DNA of 64,000 nt from Pseudomonas sp. FeN3W (lineage in GTDB: Bacteria > Pseudomonadota > Gammaproteobacteria > Pseudomonadales > Pseudomonadaceae): NCBI GenBank assembly GCA_030263805.2, contig CP136010.1, forward strand, positions 558,001-622,000, read 5' to 3'. Below are positions 17,118 to 26,150 of this stretch, piece after piece (the stretch's first letter is position 1; the number at the start of each line of letters is the position of its first letter). The position numbers and the translations under genes were made by a program. The notes under the pieces were generated by a model. It saw only the letters and a list, made by a program, of their open reading frames with translations. It had not been told where the DNA came from and ran no database searches.

Positions 17118-17410
17118 TATGGGTTCGGTTCCACCCTGTCCGAGGTCGGTCGATTACGCTCGATGTAGCGTTCGACATAGGAACAAGACGGAATCACCTG
17201 ATACCCCTCGCGCTCGGCATATTCGAGCGCGTGCTGCGTCAGCACAGCGGCGATGCCTCGCCCACGCAGCGCATCCGGCACGAAGGTCCGGTACATGTCC
17301 AGAGTCTTCTTGCCCAGATCCATATAGGCCAGATAGGCACAATGACCGTCGATCACGGCCTCGAAGCGATGACCAGCCAGGTCATGGTGAACACGCACCG
17401 TATCGCTCAT
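17117..17410 (-). CDS. Small GNAT N-acetyltransferase (YjdJ-like, COG2388 type)
   Basis: 97 residues, the whole of a compact Gcn5-related acetyltransferase domain. RTFVPDALRGRGIAAVLTQ carries the acetyl-CoA binding signature (R/Q-x-x-G-x-G/A), and VIPSCSYVERYI is the conserved C-terminal strand with a Cys. Small proteins of this family have no defined substrate. Its stop overlaps the end of the DAHP synthase terminator. Confidence 0.85.
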   Translation of the reverse strand: MSDTVRVHHDLAGHRFEAVIDGHCAYLAYMDLGKKTLDMYRTFVPDALRGRGIAAVLTQHALEYAEREGYQVIPSCSYVERYIERNRPTSDRVEPNP

Positions 17411-17801
17411 TTTGACTCCTCAGCAGGATTGCCCTGTCTTCTTGTTCTCGATCAGGCTGCGGTTCATGACGAGGAACTGGCAGCCGAAACATACACAGGT
17501 GTCTTTTCTACCTGTTTCGCATCCGTTCGAACAGCCTCAGTTGATCAATATTTGTGCGCGACAGAGAAGGAACTTTCGACCAGACAGAAGATCAGGCAAC
17601 TATGAGTGCATGTATTCCCAGCGGACACTGGATGTTTTTTATCCAACTTGCGCAAAGGGGCGGTAAAGCAAAGGCCATTTGAAAAAAAACCTGTGGCTCC
17701 GAGGCCCGCTCCGTTTACTTAAGCTAAGTTCTAGGTAGTATGTGCGCGCAAACTTTCCATAACGGAAGTTGCTTATGGATTTCCACCTTAAGGGGAACAA
17801 G
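17411..17801 (+). promoter_or_regulatory. Upstream region of oprI
   Basis: 391 bases without a convincing gene. The right part is lower in GC than its surroundings. A possible sigma-70 promoter is TTTACT (17714-17719), 16 bases, then TAGTAT (17736-17741). An AAGGGGAAC ribosome binding site stands just before the oprI ATG. No coding frame in the left half shows family similarity. Confidence 0.45.
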
Positions 17802-18056
17802 ATGAACAACGTTCTGAAATTCTCTGCTCTGGCTCTGGCCGCAGTTCTGGCTACCGGTTGCAGCAACAGCATGACCAAAGAAAGCGAAGCTCGCCTGACC
17901 GCGACCGAGGACGCCGCTGCCCGCGCCCAGGCTCGCGCTGACGAAGCGTACAGCAAGGCCGACGAAGCTCTGGCCGCCGCTCAGAAGGCTCAGCAGACCG
18001 CTGACGAAGCCAACGAGCGTGCTCTGCGTATGCTGGAACGCGCCAGCCGCAAGTAA
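17802..18056 (+). CDS. oprI: Major outer membrane (murein) lipoprotein OprI
   Basis: 84 residues from the ATG at 17802 (MNNVLKFSAL), chosen because it follows AAGGGGAAC and gives a short signal peptide ending in the lipobox LATGC with the lipidated Cys at position 20. The mature part is an Ala-rich heptad helix (trimeric coiled coil) ending in RASRK, where the C-terminal Lys can be joined to peptidoglycan. It tethers the outer membrane to the wall and is among the most abundant pseudomonad proteins. A strong terminator follows. Confidence 0.97.
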   Translation: MNNVLKFSALALAAVLATGCSNSMTKESEARLTATEDAAARAQARADEAYSKADEALAAAQKAQQTADEANERALRMLERASRK

Positions 18057-18069
18057 GACTTGTAGAAAT

Positions 18070-18101
18070 AAAAAAGCCGACCTTCGAGGTCGGCTTTTTT
18101 T
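18070..18101 (+). terminator. Rho-independent terminator of oprI
   Basis: AAAAAGCCGACC and GGTCGGCTTTTT arms around a TTCGA loop with flanking A and T runs. Placed between convergent genes, it may work in both directions. Confidence 0.95.
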
Positions 18102-18119
18102 ATGCATTGAGATCAGTAG

Positions 18120-19085
18120 TCAAAACAACTGGTCTTCCTGAACGGCCACTTCCGTACGTTGTTCGGCAATCTGGATCGGCAGGCCGTCCTCGCCAGCGAT
18201 GATCTCGCGCACCATTTCCCAGTCAAGATGCAGCTTGCCTGCAGCATCGTCACGTTTGAGTAACGTATTGATCACAACCGCATGCTTGTCCATCAAGGTG
18301 AGCGTTTGCTGATCGCCCTCCTCCAGCGGCGCGTGGGCTTCGAGATAAACCTTGCCTTCGCTCACGCCGAATTTGTAGGGCTCATCGATGATGCGTACCG
18401 GCGTACCCACCTTCACCATCTTCGCCAGCTCCAGCACATTGTGGTTGAGCATGCGGAAGCAGCCATGACTGACGCGCATGCCGATACCGAACTTCTTGTT
18501 CGAGCCGTGAATCAGGTAGCCGGGCAGCGACAGCGTCATCTTGAACGGCCCCAGCGGGTTATCCGGCCCCGGCGGCACCACTCTCGGCAGCGGATCGCCA
18601 TCGGCGGCGTGCTCATCGCGAATCGACTGCGGCGGATACCAGGCGGGGTTGCTGGTCATCGCGGAAATACGCGCATTGCCGACCGGCGAGCCCCAGCCCT
18701 CGCGGCCGATACCGAGGGGGAAGGTGTGCACGACGTTCTGCCCTTCCGGATAGTAGTAAAGGCGGTATTCGGCAATGTTGATCACCACGCCTTCGCGCGG
18801 GCCTGGTGGCAGAATGAAACGGGTCGGCAGAATGATGTCCGTGCCCTCGCCTGGCAGCCAGGGATCGACACCCGGGTTGGCCGCTACCAGCTCCAGATAG
18901 CCGAGGTCATGGGATTCACCGATGGCCGCGAAGGTGTCTTCGTACTTGGCCTTGATGACCTGGATCTGACCGACGATGTCGTCGCCCTCGGGCGGTAACG
19001 GCAGCTCGAGCGCCGCGCTGGTACCTGCTGAAAGCAAAGCAGCGAGTGACAAACAGGAGGCGACTGCAAACGCGCGCGAGAGCAT
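18120..19085 (-). CDS. Periplasmic L,D-transpeptidase (ErfK/YbiS/YcfS/YnhG family)
   Basis: 321 residues with a signal peptide (about 1-24). A LysM-like N-terminal region (YLELVAANPGVDPWLPGEG) is followed by the YkuD catalytic domain, whose active site is HGSNKKFG through MRVSHGCFRM, with the nucleophilic Cys in SHGC. Enzymes of this family attach the C-terminal Lys of murein lipoprotein to peptidoglycan or make 3-3 cross-links. Its place directly beside oprI fits an OprI-anchoring role, which is inference. Confidence 0.9.
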   Translation of the reverse strand: MLSRAFAVASCLSLAALLSAGTSAALELPLPPEGDDIVGQIQVIKAKYEDTFAAIGESHDLGYLELVAANPGVDPWLPGEGTDIILPTRFILPPGPREGVVINIAEYRLYYYPEGQNVVHTFPLGIGREGWGSPVGNARISAMTSNPAWYPPQSIRDEHAADGDPLPRVVPPGPDNPLGPFKMTLSLPGYLIHGSNKKFGIGMRVSHGCFRMLNHNVLELAKMVKVGTPVRIIDEPYKFGVSEGKVYLEAHAPLEEGDQQTLTLMDKHAVVINTLLKRDDAAGKLHLDWEMVREIIAGEDGLPIQIAEQRTEVAVQEDQLF

Positions 19086-19152
19086 TCAGAGAATCCTTGA
19101 GAACTTGGCTGATGGAATGGTGCGATTGTACGTGAACCGGGCGAAACGTGAG

Positions 19153-19434
19153 CTACCAGGCAGCGGTGGCAGACGGAAGGCCCTTGCGTCGGGCCTCCAG
19201 CAATTGCCTGCAGCTCGGACACAGCTGTCGGTCCTTCAGCGTGGCTCGCTCGAGTTCCCTCCAGCGAGGCTGCGCAGGCAGCAGACCGCCACAGAGGGTA
19301 CGGTCCGCATTGCCGCTCAGCTCAAGCTGACGCAACGCCAGGTGCAGTCGATTTTCGCGGCAGGCGAACATATCGTACTGTTCGTCCGGCACGATGATCC
19401 GATAAGCGTAAAGGGTCCTGGCTGAGCGCGACAT
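19153..19434 (-). CDS. Small conserved hypothetical protein with CxxC
   Basis: 93 residues from the ATG at 19434 (MSRSARTLYAYRI). No named family is recognised. There is no signal peptide or membrane segment. It has a Cys in MFACRENRLH, another in RTLCGGLLP and a CPSCRQLLEARR motif near the C-terminus, suggesting a small metal-binding (zinc-ribbon-like) protein. It lies between the L,D-transpeptidase and tesA on the same strand, a place where P. aeruginosa also has a small unknown gene as far as I recall. Confidence 0.6.
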   Translation of the reverse strand: MSRSARTLYAYRIIVPDEQYDMFACRENRLHLALRQLELSGNADRTLCGGLLPAQPRWRELERATLKDRQLCPSCRQLLEARRKGLPSATAAW

Positions 19435-19477
19435 CTGAGGCTCCAATCGAGGGCGCGACAGTAGCTGCGCGCACGCC

Positions 19478-20083
19478 TCAAAGCAAGGGTTCGAGCACCG
19501 GCCAGACGGTATCCAGCAGCTGGGTCTGCGCTTCAGCGGTCGGATGAATGCCATCGGCCTGCATCATCCCCGCGACACCTCCAACCCCCTCCAACAGAAA
19601 AGGCACATAAGACACCGGTTTCTCCGCTGCCAGCGAGTCGAACGCCTCGGCAAACGCACGGGTATAACGCTGCCCGAGATTGGGCGGCATGCGCATTCCA
19701 AGCAGCAGGACTTCAGCACCGGCTTTTCGGCTACGATCGATCATCTCGGCAAGATTCTGTTTCAATTGCGCCGGCGACTGCCCACGCAGGCCATCGTTGC
19801 CTCCCAACTCGAGAATCACCACTTCGGGCGCATGCTCCTCGAGTAGCGGATCAAGCCGCGCGAGCCCGCCAGCCGTGGTGTCGCCACTGATCGAGGCGTT
19901 CACTACGCGCCACGAATCATCCGCCTCGACCAGGCGTTCCTGCAGCAGATGCACCCAGCCCTGGCTGGTTTCCAGCCCGAAAGCCGCGCTGATACTATCG
20001 CCGACCACCAGTACGGTTCCGGCCAGGGCTCCCTGAGTCCAGCACAGCAGCGCCAGAGCCCCGCATTTCAGCCACTTTCGCAT
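19478..20083 (-). CDS. tesA: Acyl-CoA thioesterase I / lysophospholipase L1 / arylesterase (SGNH)
   Basis: 201 residues with a signal peptide (cleavage near ALAGT). SGNH-hydrolase blocks are all present: VVGDSISAAFG (nucleophile Ser), ASISGDTTAGG (Gly), LELGGNDGLRG (Asn) and DGIHPTAEAQ (Asp-x-x-His). It hydrolyses thioesters and esters in the periplasm. It is divergent from the ABC pair, with 11 bases between the start codons, as in E. coli, where tesA sits beside ybbAP. Confidence 0.93.
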   Translation of the reverse strand: MRKWLKCGALALLCWTQGALAGTVLVVGDSISAAFGLETSQGWVHLLQERLVEADDSWRVVNASISGDTTAGGLARLDPLLEEHAPEVVILELGGNDGLRGQSPAQLKQNLAEMIDRSRKAGAEVLLLGMRMPPNLGQRYTRAFAEAFDSLAAEKPVSYVPFLLEGVGGVAGMMQADGIHPTAEAQTQLLDTVWPVLEPLL

Positions 20084-20094
20084 CGGATCCCCTC

Positions 20095-20781
20095 ATGAGC
20101 GGCAACATTCTCGACGCCCGGAACCTTAACAAAGTGGTACCCAGCGCGGAAGGCGAGCTGAGCATCCTGGCCGACCTTTCACTGCAGCTGGCCAAGGGCG
20201 ACAGCCTCGCCATCGTCGGCACCTCCGGCTCCGGAAAGTCCACCCTGCTTGGCCTGCTCGCCGGACTGGATCTGCCGAGTTCCGGAGAGGTGCACCTGGC
20301 GGGCCACGCACTGGCCGCACTCGATGAGGATCAGCGCGCGCGCGTACGCGCCGAACACGTCGGTTTCGTCTTCCAGTCGTTCCAGTTGCTGGACAGCCTG
20401 AACGCACTGGAGAACGTCATGCTGCCCCTAGAGCTGGATGGTCGCCGCGATGCCCGCGAGCGCGCCACCGAACTGCTCGGCCGCGTCGGTCTTGGCGAGC
20501 GCCTGCACCACTACCCACGCCAGCTTTCGGGTGGCGAGCAACAGCGAGTTGCGTTGGCCCGTGCCTTCGCTGCCGAGCCGGACGTACTGTTTGCCGATGA
20601 GCCCACCGGCAACCTCGACACCCATACCGGTGCGCACATCACCGAGCTGCTTTTCGAACTCAATCGCGAGCGCGGCACCACGCTCGTGCTGGTGACCCAC
20701 GACGAGCGCCTGGCCAAACGTTGCCACCGCATGATTCGCCTCGAGGGCGGTCGGCAGATCGCTGCCGAGGCGGCCGAATGA
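20095..20781 (+). CDS. ABC transporter ATP-binding protein (YbbA-like)
   Basis: 228 residues. Walker A GTSGSGKST, Q-loop FVFQSFQLLDSLNALENV, signature LSGGEQQRVALARA, Walker B VLFADEPTGNLD and the H-loop LVTHDERLA are all intact. This is the LolD/MacB-type class of ATPases that drive FtsX-like permeases. The stop overlaps the permease start (ATGA). By homology to YbbAP it is linked to release of lipophilic substrates rather than import; the substrate is not known. Confidence 0.92.
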   Translation: MSGNILDARNLNKVVPSAEGELSILADLSLQLAKGDSLAIVGTSGSGKSTLLGLLAGLDLPSSGEVHLAGHALAALDEDQRARVRAEHVGFVFQSFQLLDSLNALENVMLPLELDGRRDARERATELLGRVGLGERLHHYPRQLSGGEQQRVALARAFAAEPDVLFADEPTGNLDTHTGAHITELLFELNRERGTTLVLVTHDERLAKRCHRMIRLEGGRQIAAEAAE

Positions 20782-23282
20782 TGCGCATGCCCAAGGCCCG
20801 CCTGTTCGCCCTGGCCTACCGTCAATTGTTGCGCGACGCTCGCGCCGGTGAGCTGCGCGTGCTGTTCTTCGCGCTGGTCATCGCCGTGGCCGCCAGTACC
20901 GCGATCGGCTATTTCGGCGCACGCCTGAACGGCGCCATGCTGCTGCGCGCCAGCGAATTCCTGGGCGCCGACCTGGTGTTGAGCGGCAGCGCGCCGGCGG
21001 CGCCAGCGCAGATCGAAGCGGGCACGGCGCAAGGCCTCGCGCATGCACAGGTCGTCGAGTTCTCCAGCGTCATCGCGACCGATGAGGATTTGCAGCTTGC
21101 CAGCGTCAAGGCCGCCGGCAATGGTTATCCGTTGCGGGGTACCCTGCGCAGCGCTGCGCAGCCCTATGAAACCGAGCAGCCCGGCGGCGCTCCCGCACCT
21201 GGCGAAGCCTGGGCCGAGGCGCGCCTGTTTGCGGCCCTCGATCTGGAAATAGGCGACAGCATCGAGGTCGGCAGCAAGTCGCTGCGCCTGACCCGTGTAC
21301 TGACCTATGAGCCGGACCGGGTTGGCGACTTCTACAGCCTGACGCCTCGGGTGTTGATGCACCTGGACGACCTGGCCGCGACCGGTGTCGTGCAACCCGG
21401 CAGCCGCGTCCGTTACGGCGAACTGTGGCGAGGTGAAAGCGCTGCACTAGCTGCCTACCAGCAGTCACTGCAAGGCGACCTGCAAGCGCACCAGCGCATC
21501 GAAACGGCCAACGACAGCAATCGACAGATCGGCGGTGCCCTTGGCCGCGCCGAACGCTATCTGAACCTGGCGAGTCTTGCCGCCATCCTGCTGGCCGGGG
21601 TGGCGGTCGCGCTCTCCGCCGCACGCTTCGCTACGCGCCGCTTCGACGCCAGCGCACTGTTGCGCTGCCTCGGCCTGTCGCGTCACGACGCCCTGCTGCT
21701 CTACACCCTGCAACTGGGCATGCTCGGCCTGCTGGCGAGCATCGCCGGTGCGTTGCTCGGCTGGGGCGCGCAGCACGGATTGTTCTTCCTGCTGCGCGAT
21801 CTGCTCGCCCAGGAAATACCCCCTGGCGGCATCTGGCCGGCATCAGCAGGCATCGCTACCGGGCTGGTGGCCCTGGCGGGCTTTGCCCTGCCGCCGCTGG
21901 CGGGACTGGGCCGCGTGCCCCCGCTGCGTGTGCTGCGCCGCGACATGCTGCCGGTACCGCCAAGCGCCTGGCTGGTCTATGGCACCGCGATTTTCGCCCT
22001 CGGCCTGATCATGTGGCGGTTGAGCCTGGATCTGAAGATCACACTGGCATTGCTCGGCGGCGGCCTGCTCGCCACGCTGCTGCTCGGCGGTCTGCTTCTG
22101 CTTGGGCTCACAGCCATGCGCCGCCTGCTCGCAGGTGCGTCGCTGAGCTGGCGCCTGGGCCTCGGCCAGTTGCTGCGCCATCCACTGGCTGCGGCCGGGC
22201 AGGCCCTTGCCTTCGGCCTGATCCTGCTGGCCATGGCGCTTATCGCGCTGCTGCGTGGCGAGCTGCTCGATACCTGGCAGGACCAGCTGCCGGACAACGC
22301 ACCGAATCATTTCGTGCTCAACGTCCTGCCGGCGGAAAAGGATGCCTTTGCCGAGCGCATCGCGACCCTCTCGGAGCATGCCGCGCCGCTGTATCCGGTC
22401 GTGCCAGGACGCCTGATCGCGATCAACGGCGAGCCGGTGCGCCAGCTGGTCAGCAAGGAATCCCAGGGTGAGCGCGCCATCCGCCGCGACCTGAGCCTGA
22501 CCTGGGCCGCCGAACTACCGAAGGACAATCACCTCGTCGCGGGCAACTGGTGGGGCGATCAGGGCGACGCGGACATTCCCGGGGTATCCGTCGAGGCGGA
22601 ACTTGCGGAAAGTCTGCAATTGCAGCTGGGTGATCGGCTGTCCTTCACCATCGGCGGGCTGACCCGCGACGCCAGCGTCACCAGCCTGCGCGAGGTCAAC
22701 TGGGACAGCTTCCAACCCAACTTCTACATGATCTTCGAACCGGACACTCTCCAGGGCATGCCGGCCACCTATATGACCAGCTTCCACCTGCCGCCCGGCA
22801 AGGAACGCGAACTGGTGGAGCTGGCCCGCGCGTTTCCTTCGGTCACGCTGCTGCAGGTCGAGGCGCTGCTGGCTCAGTTGCGCAGCATCCTTGCGCAGGT
22901 GTCGCTGGCGGTGGAATACGTACTGTTGTTCGTGCTGGCGGCCGGGCTGGCGGTTCTGTTCGCCGGGCTGCAAGCGACACTCGACGAGCGCATCCGACAG
23001 GGCGCCTTGCTCAGGGCGCTCGGTGCGGAGCGCAGATTGCTGCTTCGTGCGCGCCGGGCCGAGTTCGGCCTGCTGGGCGCGGCCAGCGGCCTGCTCGCCG
23101 CGCTCGGCTGCGAGCTGGTCAGTGCCCTGCTCTACCACTACGCATTCGATCTGCGCTGGCAGCCGCACCCGTGGCTGCTGGTACTTCCGTTGATCGGCGC
23201 GTTGCTGGTCGGTGGCGCCGGGCTGATCGGCACTCGCCGTGCGCTGAATGCGAGCCCGCTGGCCGTACTGCGCGAGAGTTGA
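20778..23282 (+). CDS. Large FtsX-type ABC permease (YbbP-like)
   Basis: 834 residues from the ATG at 20778, which overlaps the ATPase stop; a second ATG at 20781 is equally possible. One N-terminal membrane helix (VLFFALVIAVAASTAI) is followed by a large periplasmic domain, helix groups near residues 270-500 and four C-terminal helices, the ten-helix layout of YbbP. The protein ends in the FtsX-family block RRALNASPLAVLRE. It pairs with the ATPase upstream and is expressed divergently from tesA. Confidence 0.9.
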   Translation: MMRMPKARLFALAYRQLLRDARAGELRVLFFALVIAVAASTAIGYFGARLNGAMLLRASEFLGADLVLSGSAPAAPAQIEAGTAQGLAHAQVVEFSSVIATDEDLQLASVKAAGNGYPLRGTLRSAAQPYETEQPGGAPAPGEAWAEARLFAALDLEIGDSIEVGSKSLRLTRVLTYEPDRVGDFYSLTPRVLMHLDDLAATGVVQPGSRVRYGELWRGESAALAAYQQSLQGDLQAHQRIETANDSNRQIGGALGRAERYLNLASLAAILLAGVAVALSAARFATRRFDASALLRCLGLSRHDALLLYTLQLGMLGLLASIAGALLGWGAQHGLFFLLRDLLAQEIPPGGIWPASAGIATGLVALAGFALPPLAGLGRVPPLRVLRRDMLPVPPSAWLVYGTAIFALGLIMWRLSLDLKITLALLGGGLLATLLLGGLLLLGLTAMRRLLAGASLSWRLGLGQLLRHPLAAAGQALAFGLILLAMALIALLRGELLDTWQDQLPDNAPNHFVLNVLPAEKDAFAERIATLSEHAAPLYPVVPGRLIAINGEPVRQLVSKESQGERAIRRDLSLTWAAELPKDNHLVAGNWWGDQGDADIPGVSVEAELAESLQLQLGDRLSFTIGGLTRDASVTSLREVNWDSFQPNFYMIFEPDTLQGMPATYMTSFHLPPGKERELVELARAFPSVTLLQVEALLAQLRSILAQVSLAVEYVLLFVLAAGLAVLFAGLQATLDERIRQGALLRALGAERRLLLRARRAEFGLLGAASGLLAALGCELVSALLYHYAFDLRWQPHPWLLVLPLIGALLVGGAGLIGTRRALNASPLAVLRES

Positions 23283-23322
23283 AGCGCTACAATCGCCGAC
23301 TTTTCAGCGAGGACGGAACTCC

Positions 23323-23820
23323 ATGAGTCGCTATCGCCCACCCCGCCCGGCCGGCACGCCTCTGATCACGCCCGAAGGCGAGGCTCGGCTGCGTGCCGAG
23401 CTGCACGAGCTGTGGCACGTCAAGCGCCCGCAGGTGACCCAATCGGTGAGCGAAGCGGCGGCGCAAGGTGATCGTTCGGAGAACGCGGAATACACCTACG
23501 GCAAGAAGATGCTGCGAGAAATCGACAGTCGCGTGCGGTTCCTGACCAAGCGGCTGGAGAAGCTCAAGGTCGTCGGCGACCGGCCCAGCGATCCGAACAA
23601 GGTGTATTTCGGCGCCTGGGTGACCCTGGAGGATGAGGAGGGTGAGGAAGCGCGTTACCGGATCGTCGGCCCGGACGAACTGGACCTGCGCCAAGGCCTG
23701 ATCAGCATCGACTCCCCCCTGGCGCGGGCGCTGGTGGGCAAAAGCCTGGATGCCGAAGTCCAGGTGCAAACCCCGACCGGGATGAAGCTCTGGTACGTGG
23801 TCGCTATCGAATATAAGTGA
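23323..23820 (+). CDS. greB: Transcription elongation factor GreB
   Basis: 165 residues from the ATG at 23323 (MSRYRPPRP), preceded by GAGGACGG. An N-terminal coiled coil with the acidic tip (EAAAQGDRSENAEYTYGKK, containing the two catalytic acidic residues after GDRSEN) is followed by the FKBP-like C-terminal domain. GreB rescues backtracked RNA polymerase by stimulating transcript cleavage. It is distinguished from GreA by the basic N-terminus and the ITPEGEARLRAEL segment. It stands alone, 40 bases after the permease. Confidence 0.93.
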   Translation: MSRYRPPRPAGTPLITPEGEARLRAELHELWHVKRPQVTQSVSEAAAQGDRSENAEYTYGKKMLREIDSRVRFLTKRLEKLKVVGDRPSDPNKVYFGAWVTLEDEEGEEARYRIVGPDELDLRQGLISIDSPLARALVGKSLDAEVQVQTPTGMKLWYVVAIEYK

Positions 23821-24132
23821 CCACCGGGTCAACAACAGACGAACAAGTCACAATTTTCGCCGATAACGCTGAGTTCTGAAGTTAAACGTCGGCTAAAAAA
23901 CAGCAACCATCACTTTCCTACCCAGGCGCCGTTTCGCTCGGTAACAATGCTTGTACGCCGCACAGATATCACCGCGATATCACCTCCTCCCGTAATTACC
24001 CGACTAGAGCGGGCGCGCCCCGGCTCGGTACTTATGGCACGAATGCTGCGCTCGTCAGCGCGCAGTACGCGCCATGCGCGGTGAACGGCAAGGGATTGTC
24101 CACAGCCCGATTCACATTCGAAGAGTGCGTCC
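23821..24132 (+). promoter_or_regulatory. Upstream region of lipA with a sigma-54-like promoter
   Basis: 312 bases without a gene. TGGCACG-AATG-CTGC at 24035-24049 matches the -24/-12 consensus except C for the first T of TTGC, and stands 83 bases before the lipA ATG. About 50-70 bases further upstream the nonamer GATATCACC occurs twice (23965-23973 and 23976-23984), an 11-base period that puts both copies on one face of the helix, as for an activator site. Lipase genes in other pseudomonads are known to use sigma-54 with an enhancer-binding protein. Confidence 0.5.
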
Positions 24133-25068
24133 ATGAACAACAACAAAACCTTGCTCGCTCTCTGTCTCGGTAGCGCCGTGGCGCTTGCCGGTCAGGCTCA
24201 TGCTGCTACTGGCAGCGGCTACACCGCTACGAAGTACCCGATCGTGCTCGCCCACGGCATGCTCGGCTTCGACAGCTTGCTGGGCATCGATTACTGGTAC
24301 GGCATTCCCAGCGCGCTGCGCCGCGACGGTGCCCAGGTCTATGTCACCGAAGTCAGCCAGCTCAATACCTCTGAATTACGCGGCGAGGAACTGCTTGCGC
24401 AGGTCGAGGAAATCGTCGCCATCAGCGGCAAGCCCAAGGTCAACCTGGTCGGCCACAGCCACGGTGGCCCGACCGTGCGTTATGTAGCCGGTGTCAGGCC
24501 GGATCTGATCGCCTCGGTAACCAGCGTGGGCGCGCCCCACAAGGGTTCGGACGTGGCCGATCTGATCCGCAAGATTCCCGAAGGCTCCTCCGGCGAGGCG
24601 ATCATTGCCGGGCTGGTGAACGCCATGGGCAGCTTCATCAATTTCGTCTCCGGCAGCTCCAGCACGGCCCCACAGAACTCCCTCGGCTCGCTGGAATCGC
24701 TCAACAGCGAAGGCGCAGCGCGCTTCAACGCCAAGTTCCCACAAGGTATCCCCACCACCGCTTGCGGCGAAGGCGCCTACAAGGTCAATGGCGTGCGCTA
24801 CTACTCCTGGAGCGGCACCAGTCCGCTGACCAACCCACTGGATATCAGCGACGCCATGATGGGCGCCGGAGCCCTGGCATTCAGCGGGCCCAACGATGGA
24901 CTGGTCGGGCGCTGCAGCTCGCACCTGGGCATGGTGATCCGCGATAACTACCGGATGAATCACCTGGACGAGGTCAATCAGTTCATGGGGCTGACCAGCC
25001 TGTTCGAAACCGATCCGGTCAGCGTCTATCGCCAACATGCGAACCGCCTGAAGAACGCAGGCCTTTGA
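24133..25068 (+). CDS. lipA: Secreted triacylglycerol lipase, family I.1
   Basis: 311 residues with a 24-residue signal peptide ending AQAHA. The catalytic triad is visible: Ser109 in VGHSHGG, Asp255 in GPNDGLVG and His264 in SSHLG. Cys211 and Cys261 are placed to form the disulfide of family I.1 lipases. The oxyanion segment is VLAHGMLGFD. The enzyme hydrolyses long-chain triglycerides and is exported through Sec and then type II secretion after folding by its foldase, encoded immediately downstream. Its upstream region suggests sigma-54 control. Confidence 0.96.
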   Translation: MNNNKTLLALCLGSAVALAGQAHAATGSGYTATKYPIVLAHGMLGFDSLLGIDYWYGIPSALRRDGAQVYVTEVSQLNTSELRGEELLAQVEEIVAISGKPKVNLVGHSHGGPTVRYVAGVRPDLIASVTSVGAPHKGSDVADLIRKIPEGSSGEAIIAGLVNAMGSFINFVSGSSSTAPQNSLGSLESLNSEGAARFNAKFPQGIPTTACGEGAYKVNGVRYYSWSGTSPLTNPLDISDAMMGAGALAFSGPNDGLVGRCSSHLGMVIRDNYRMNHLDEVNQFMGLTSLFETDPVSVYRQHANRLKNAGL

Positions 25069-25130
25069 GGCGCGACACATCGTGAACCAGGCCGGGATCG
25101 TCGATCCCGGCCGCTATCACCGAGCACCCC

Positions 25131-26144
25131 ATGAGCAAATACATAATCCTTCTGGTGCTGGCCGTGGCGCTAAGCCTGACCATCATGCAAAGCCGATCGA
25201 CCCCCAGCCCGGCTGCGGTAGCCGAACTGCCGTCGCTCGCACCGCCCGCTACCGCTGTCCCCGCACAGCCCCGTAAGCCGCAGAAGCTCCAACCGGCACC
25301 GCAAGGTACGCCGCAGTTGCCGACTTCGTTCAAGGGCACCCAGGTCGATGGCCAGTTCCGCCTGGATCAAGGCGGCAATCTGATCATCGGCGCCGAGCTT
25401 CGGCATCTGTTCGATTACTTTCTCGCTGCAGCTGGAGAGGAGCCGCTGAAAAACAGTATCGAGCGTTTGCGCCGATACATCGCCACCGAGCTGCCGGAGC
25501 CGGCCCGGAGTCAAGCATCAGCAGTACTCAACCAATATCTCAACTACAAGCGACAACTACTTGATTTTGAAGAAACTTATGCGCGAAGCACGGATCTATC
25601 AGCGCTGCGTCAGCGCTTGAGTGCCGTGCAAGCTTTGCGCGCACGCGTGCTGGAGCCGGCTGTCCACCAGGCGTTCTTCGCCCTGGGCGAGGCCTATGAT
25701 CGCTTCAGCCTGGAGCGCCTGGCCATTCAAGCCGACTCCGCGCTGGACAGCGACGCCAAGGGCCGAGCCATCGACCGGTTGCGTGCCGGGTTGCCCGGCG
25801 ACCTGCAAGAGCTGCTCGTACCGCAGCTGCAAAGCGAGCTACGAGAGCAAAGTGCCGTACTGCAGGCTCAGGGCGCCGATGCGCAGCAGCTCCGCCAGCT
25901 ACGCCAGCAGTTGGTGGGCAGCGAGGCAGCCAACCGACTCGAAGCACTGGATAGACAGCGCGAGCAGTGGCAGCAGCGAGTCTCTGCCTATCGGAGGGAA
26001 CGTCAGCGTATCGAAACCACTCGCGGCCTGGACGCTGTCGAGCGCCGCAGCGCTATCGAGCGACTGGAAGCCGAGCAGTTCGACGAGGGCGAACGCTTGC
26101 GGCTTGTCGCTGCCTTTCAGCAGCAGGAAGTGGAGGAGCGCTGA
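25131..26144 (+). CDS. lifO: Lipase-specific foldase (lipase chaperone Lif/LipH/LimA)
   Basis: 337 residues. One N-terminal membrane anchor (about residues 4-20), a Pro/Ala-rich linker (about 25-65), then a helical foldase domain carrying the family motif RHLFDYFLAAAGE (consensus RxxFDYFLSAxGE), which is required for lipase activation. A long helical, charged region follows. It holds the lipase in the periplasm while it folds. It is in an operon with lipA, 62 bases downstream. Confidence 0.95.
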   Translation: MSKYIILLVLAVALSLTIMQSRSTPSPAAVAELPSLAPPATAVPAQPRKPQKLQPAPQGTPQLPTSFKGTQVDGQFRLDQGGNLIIGAELRHLFDYFLAAAGEEPLKNSIERLRRYIATELPEPARSQASAVLNQYLNYKRQLLDFEETYARSTDLSALRQRLSAVQALRARVLEPAVHQAFFALGEAYDRFSLERLAIQADSALDSDAKGRAIDRLRAGLPGDLQELLVPQLQSELREQSAVLQAQGADAQQLRQLRQQLVGSEAANRLEALDRQREQWQQRVSAYRRERQRIETTRGLDAVERRSAIERLEAEQFDEGERLRLVAAFQQQEVEER

Positions 26145-26150
26145 AAGCGA

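Noticed and set aside
23910..24146. Minus-strand frame of 78 codons across the lipA promoter region
   Set aside because: No ribosome binding site, overlaps the lipA start and has no family resemblance; the stretch is better explained as regulatory DNA.
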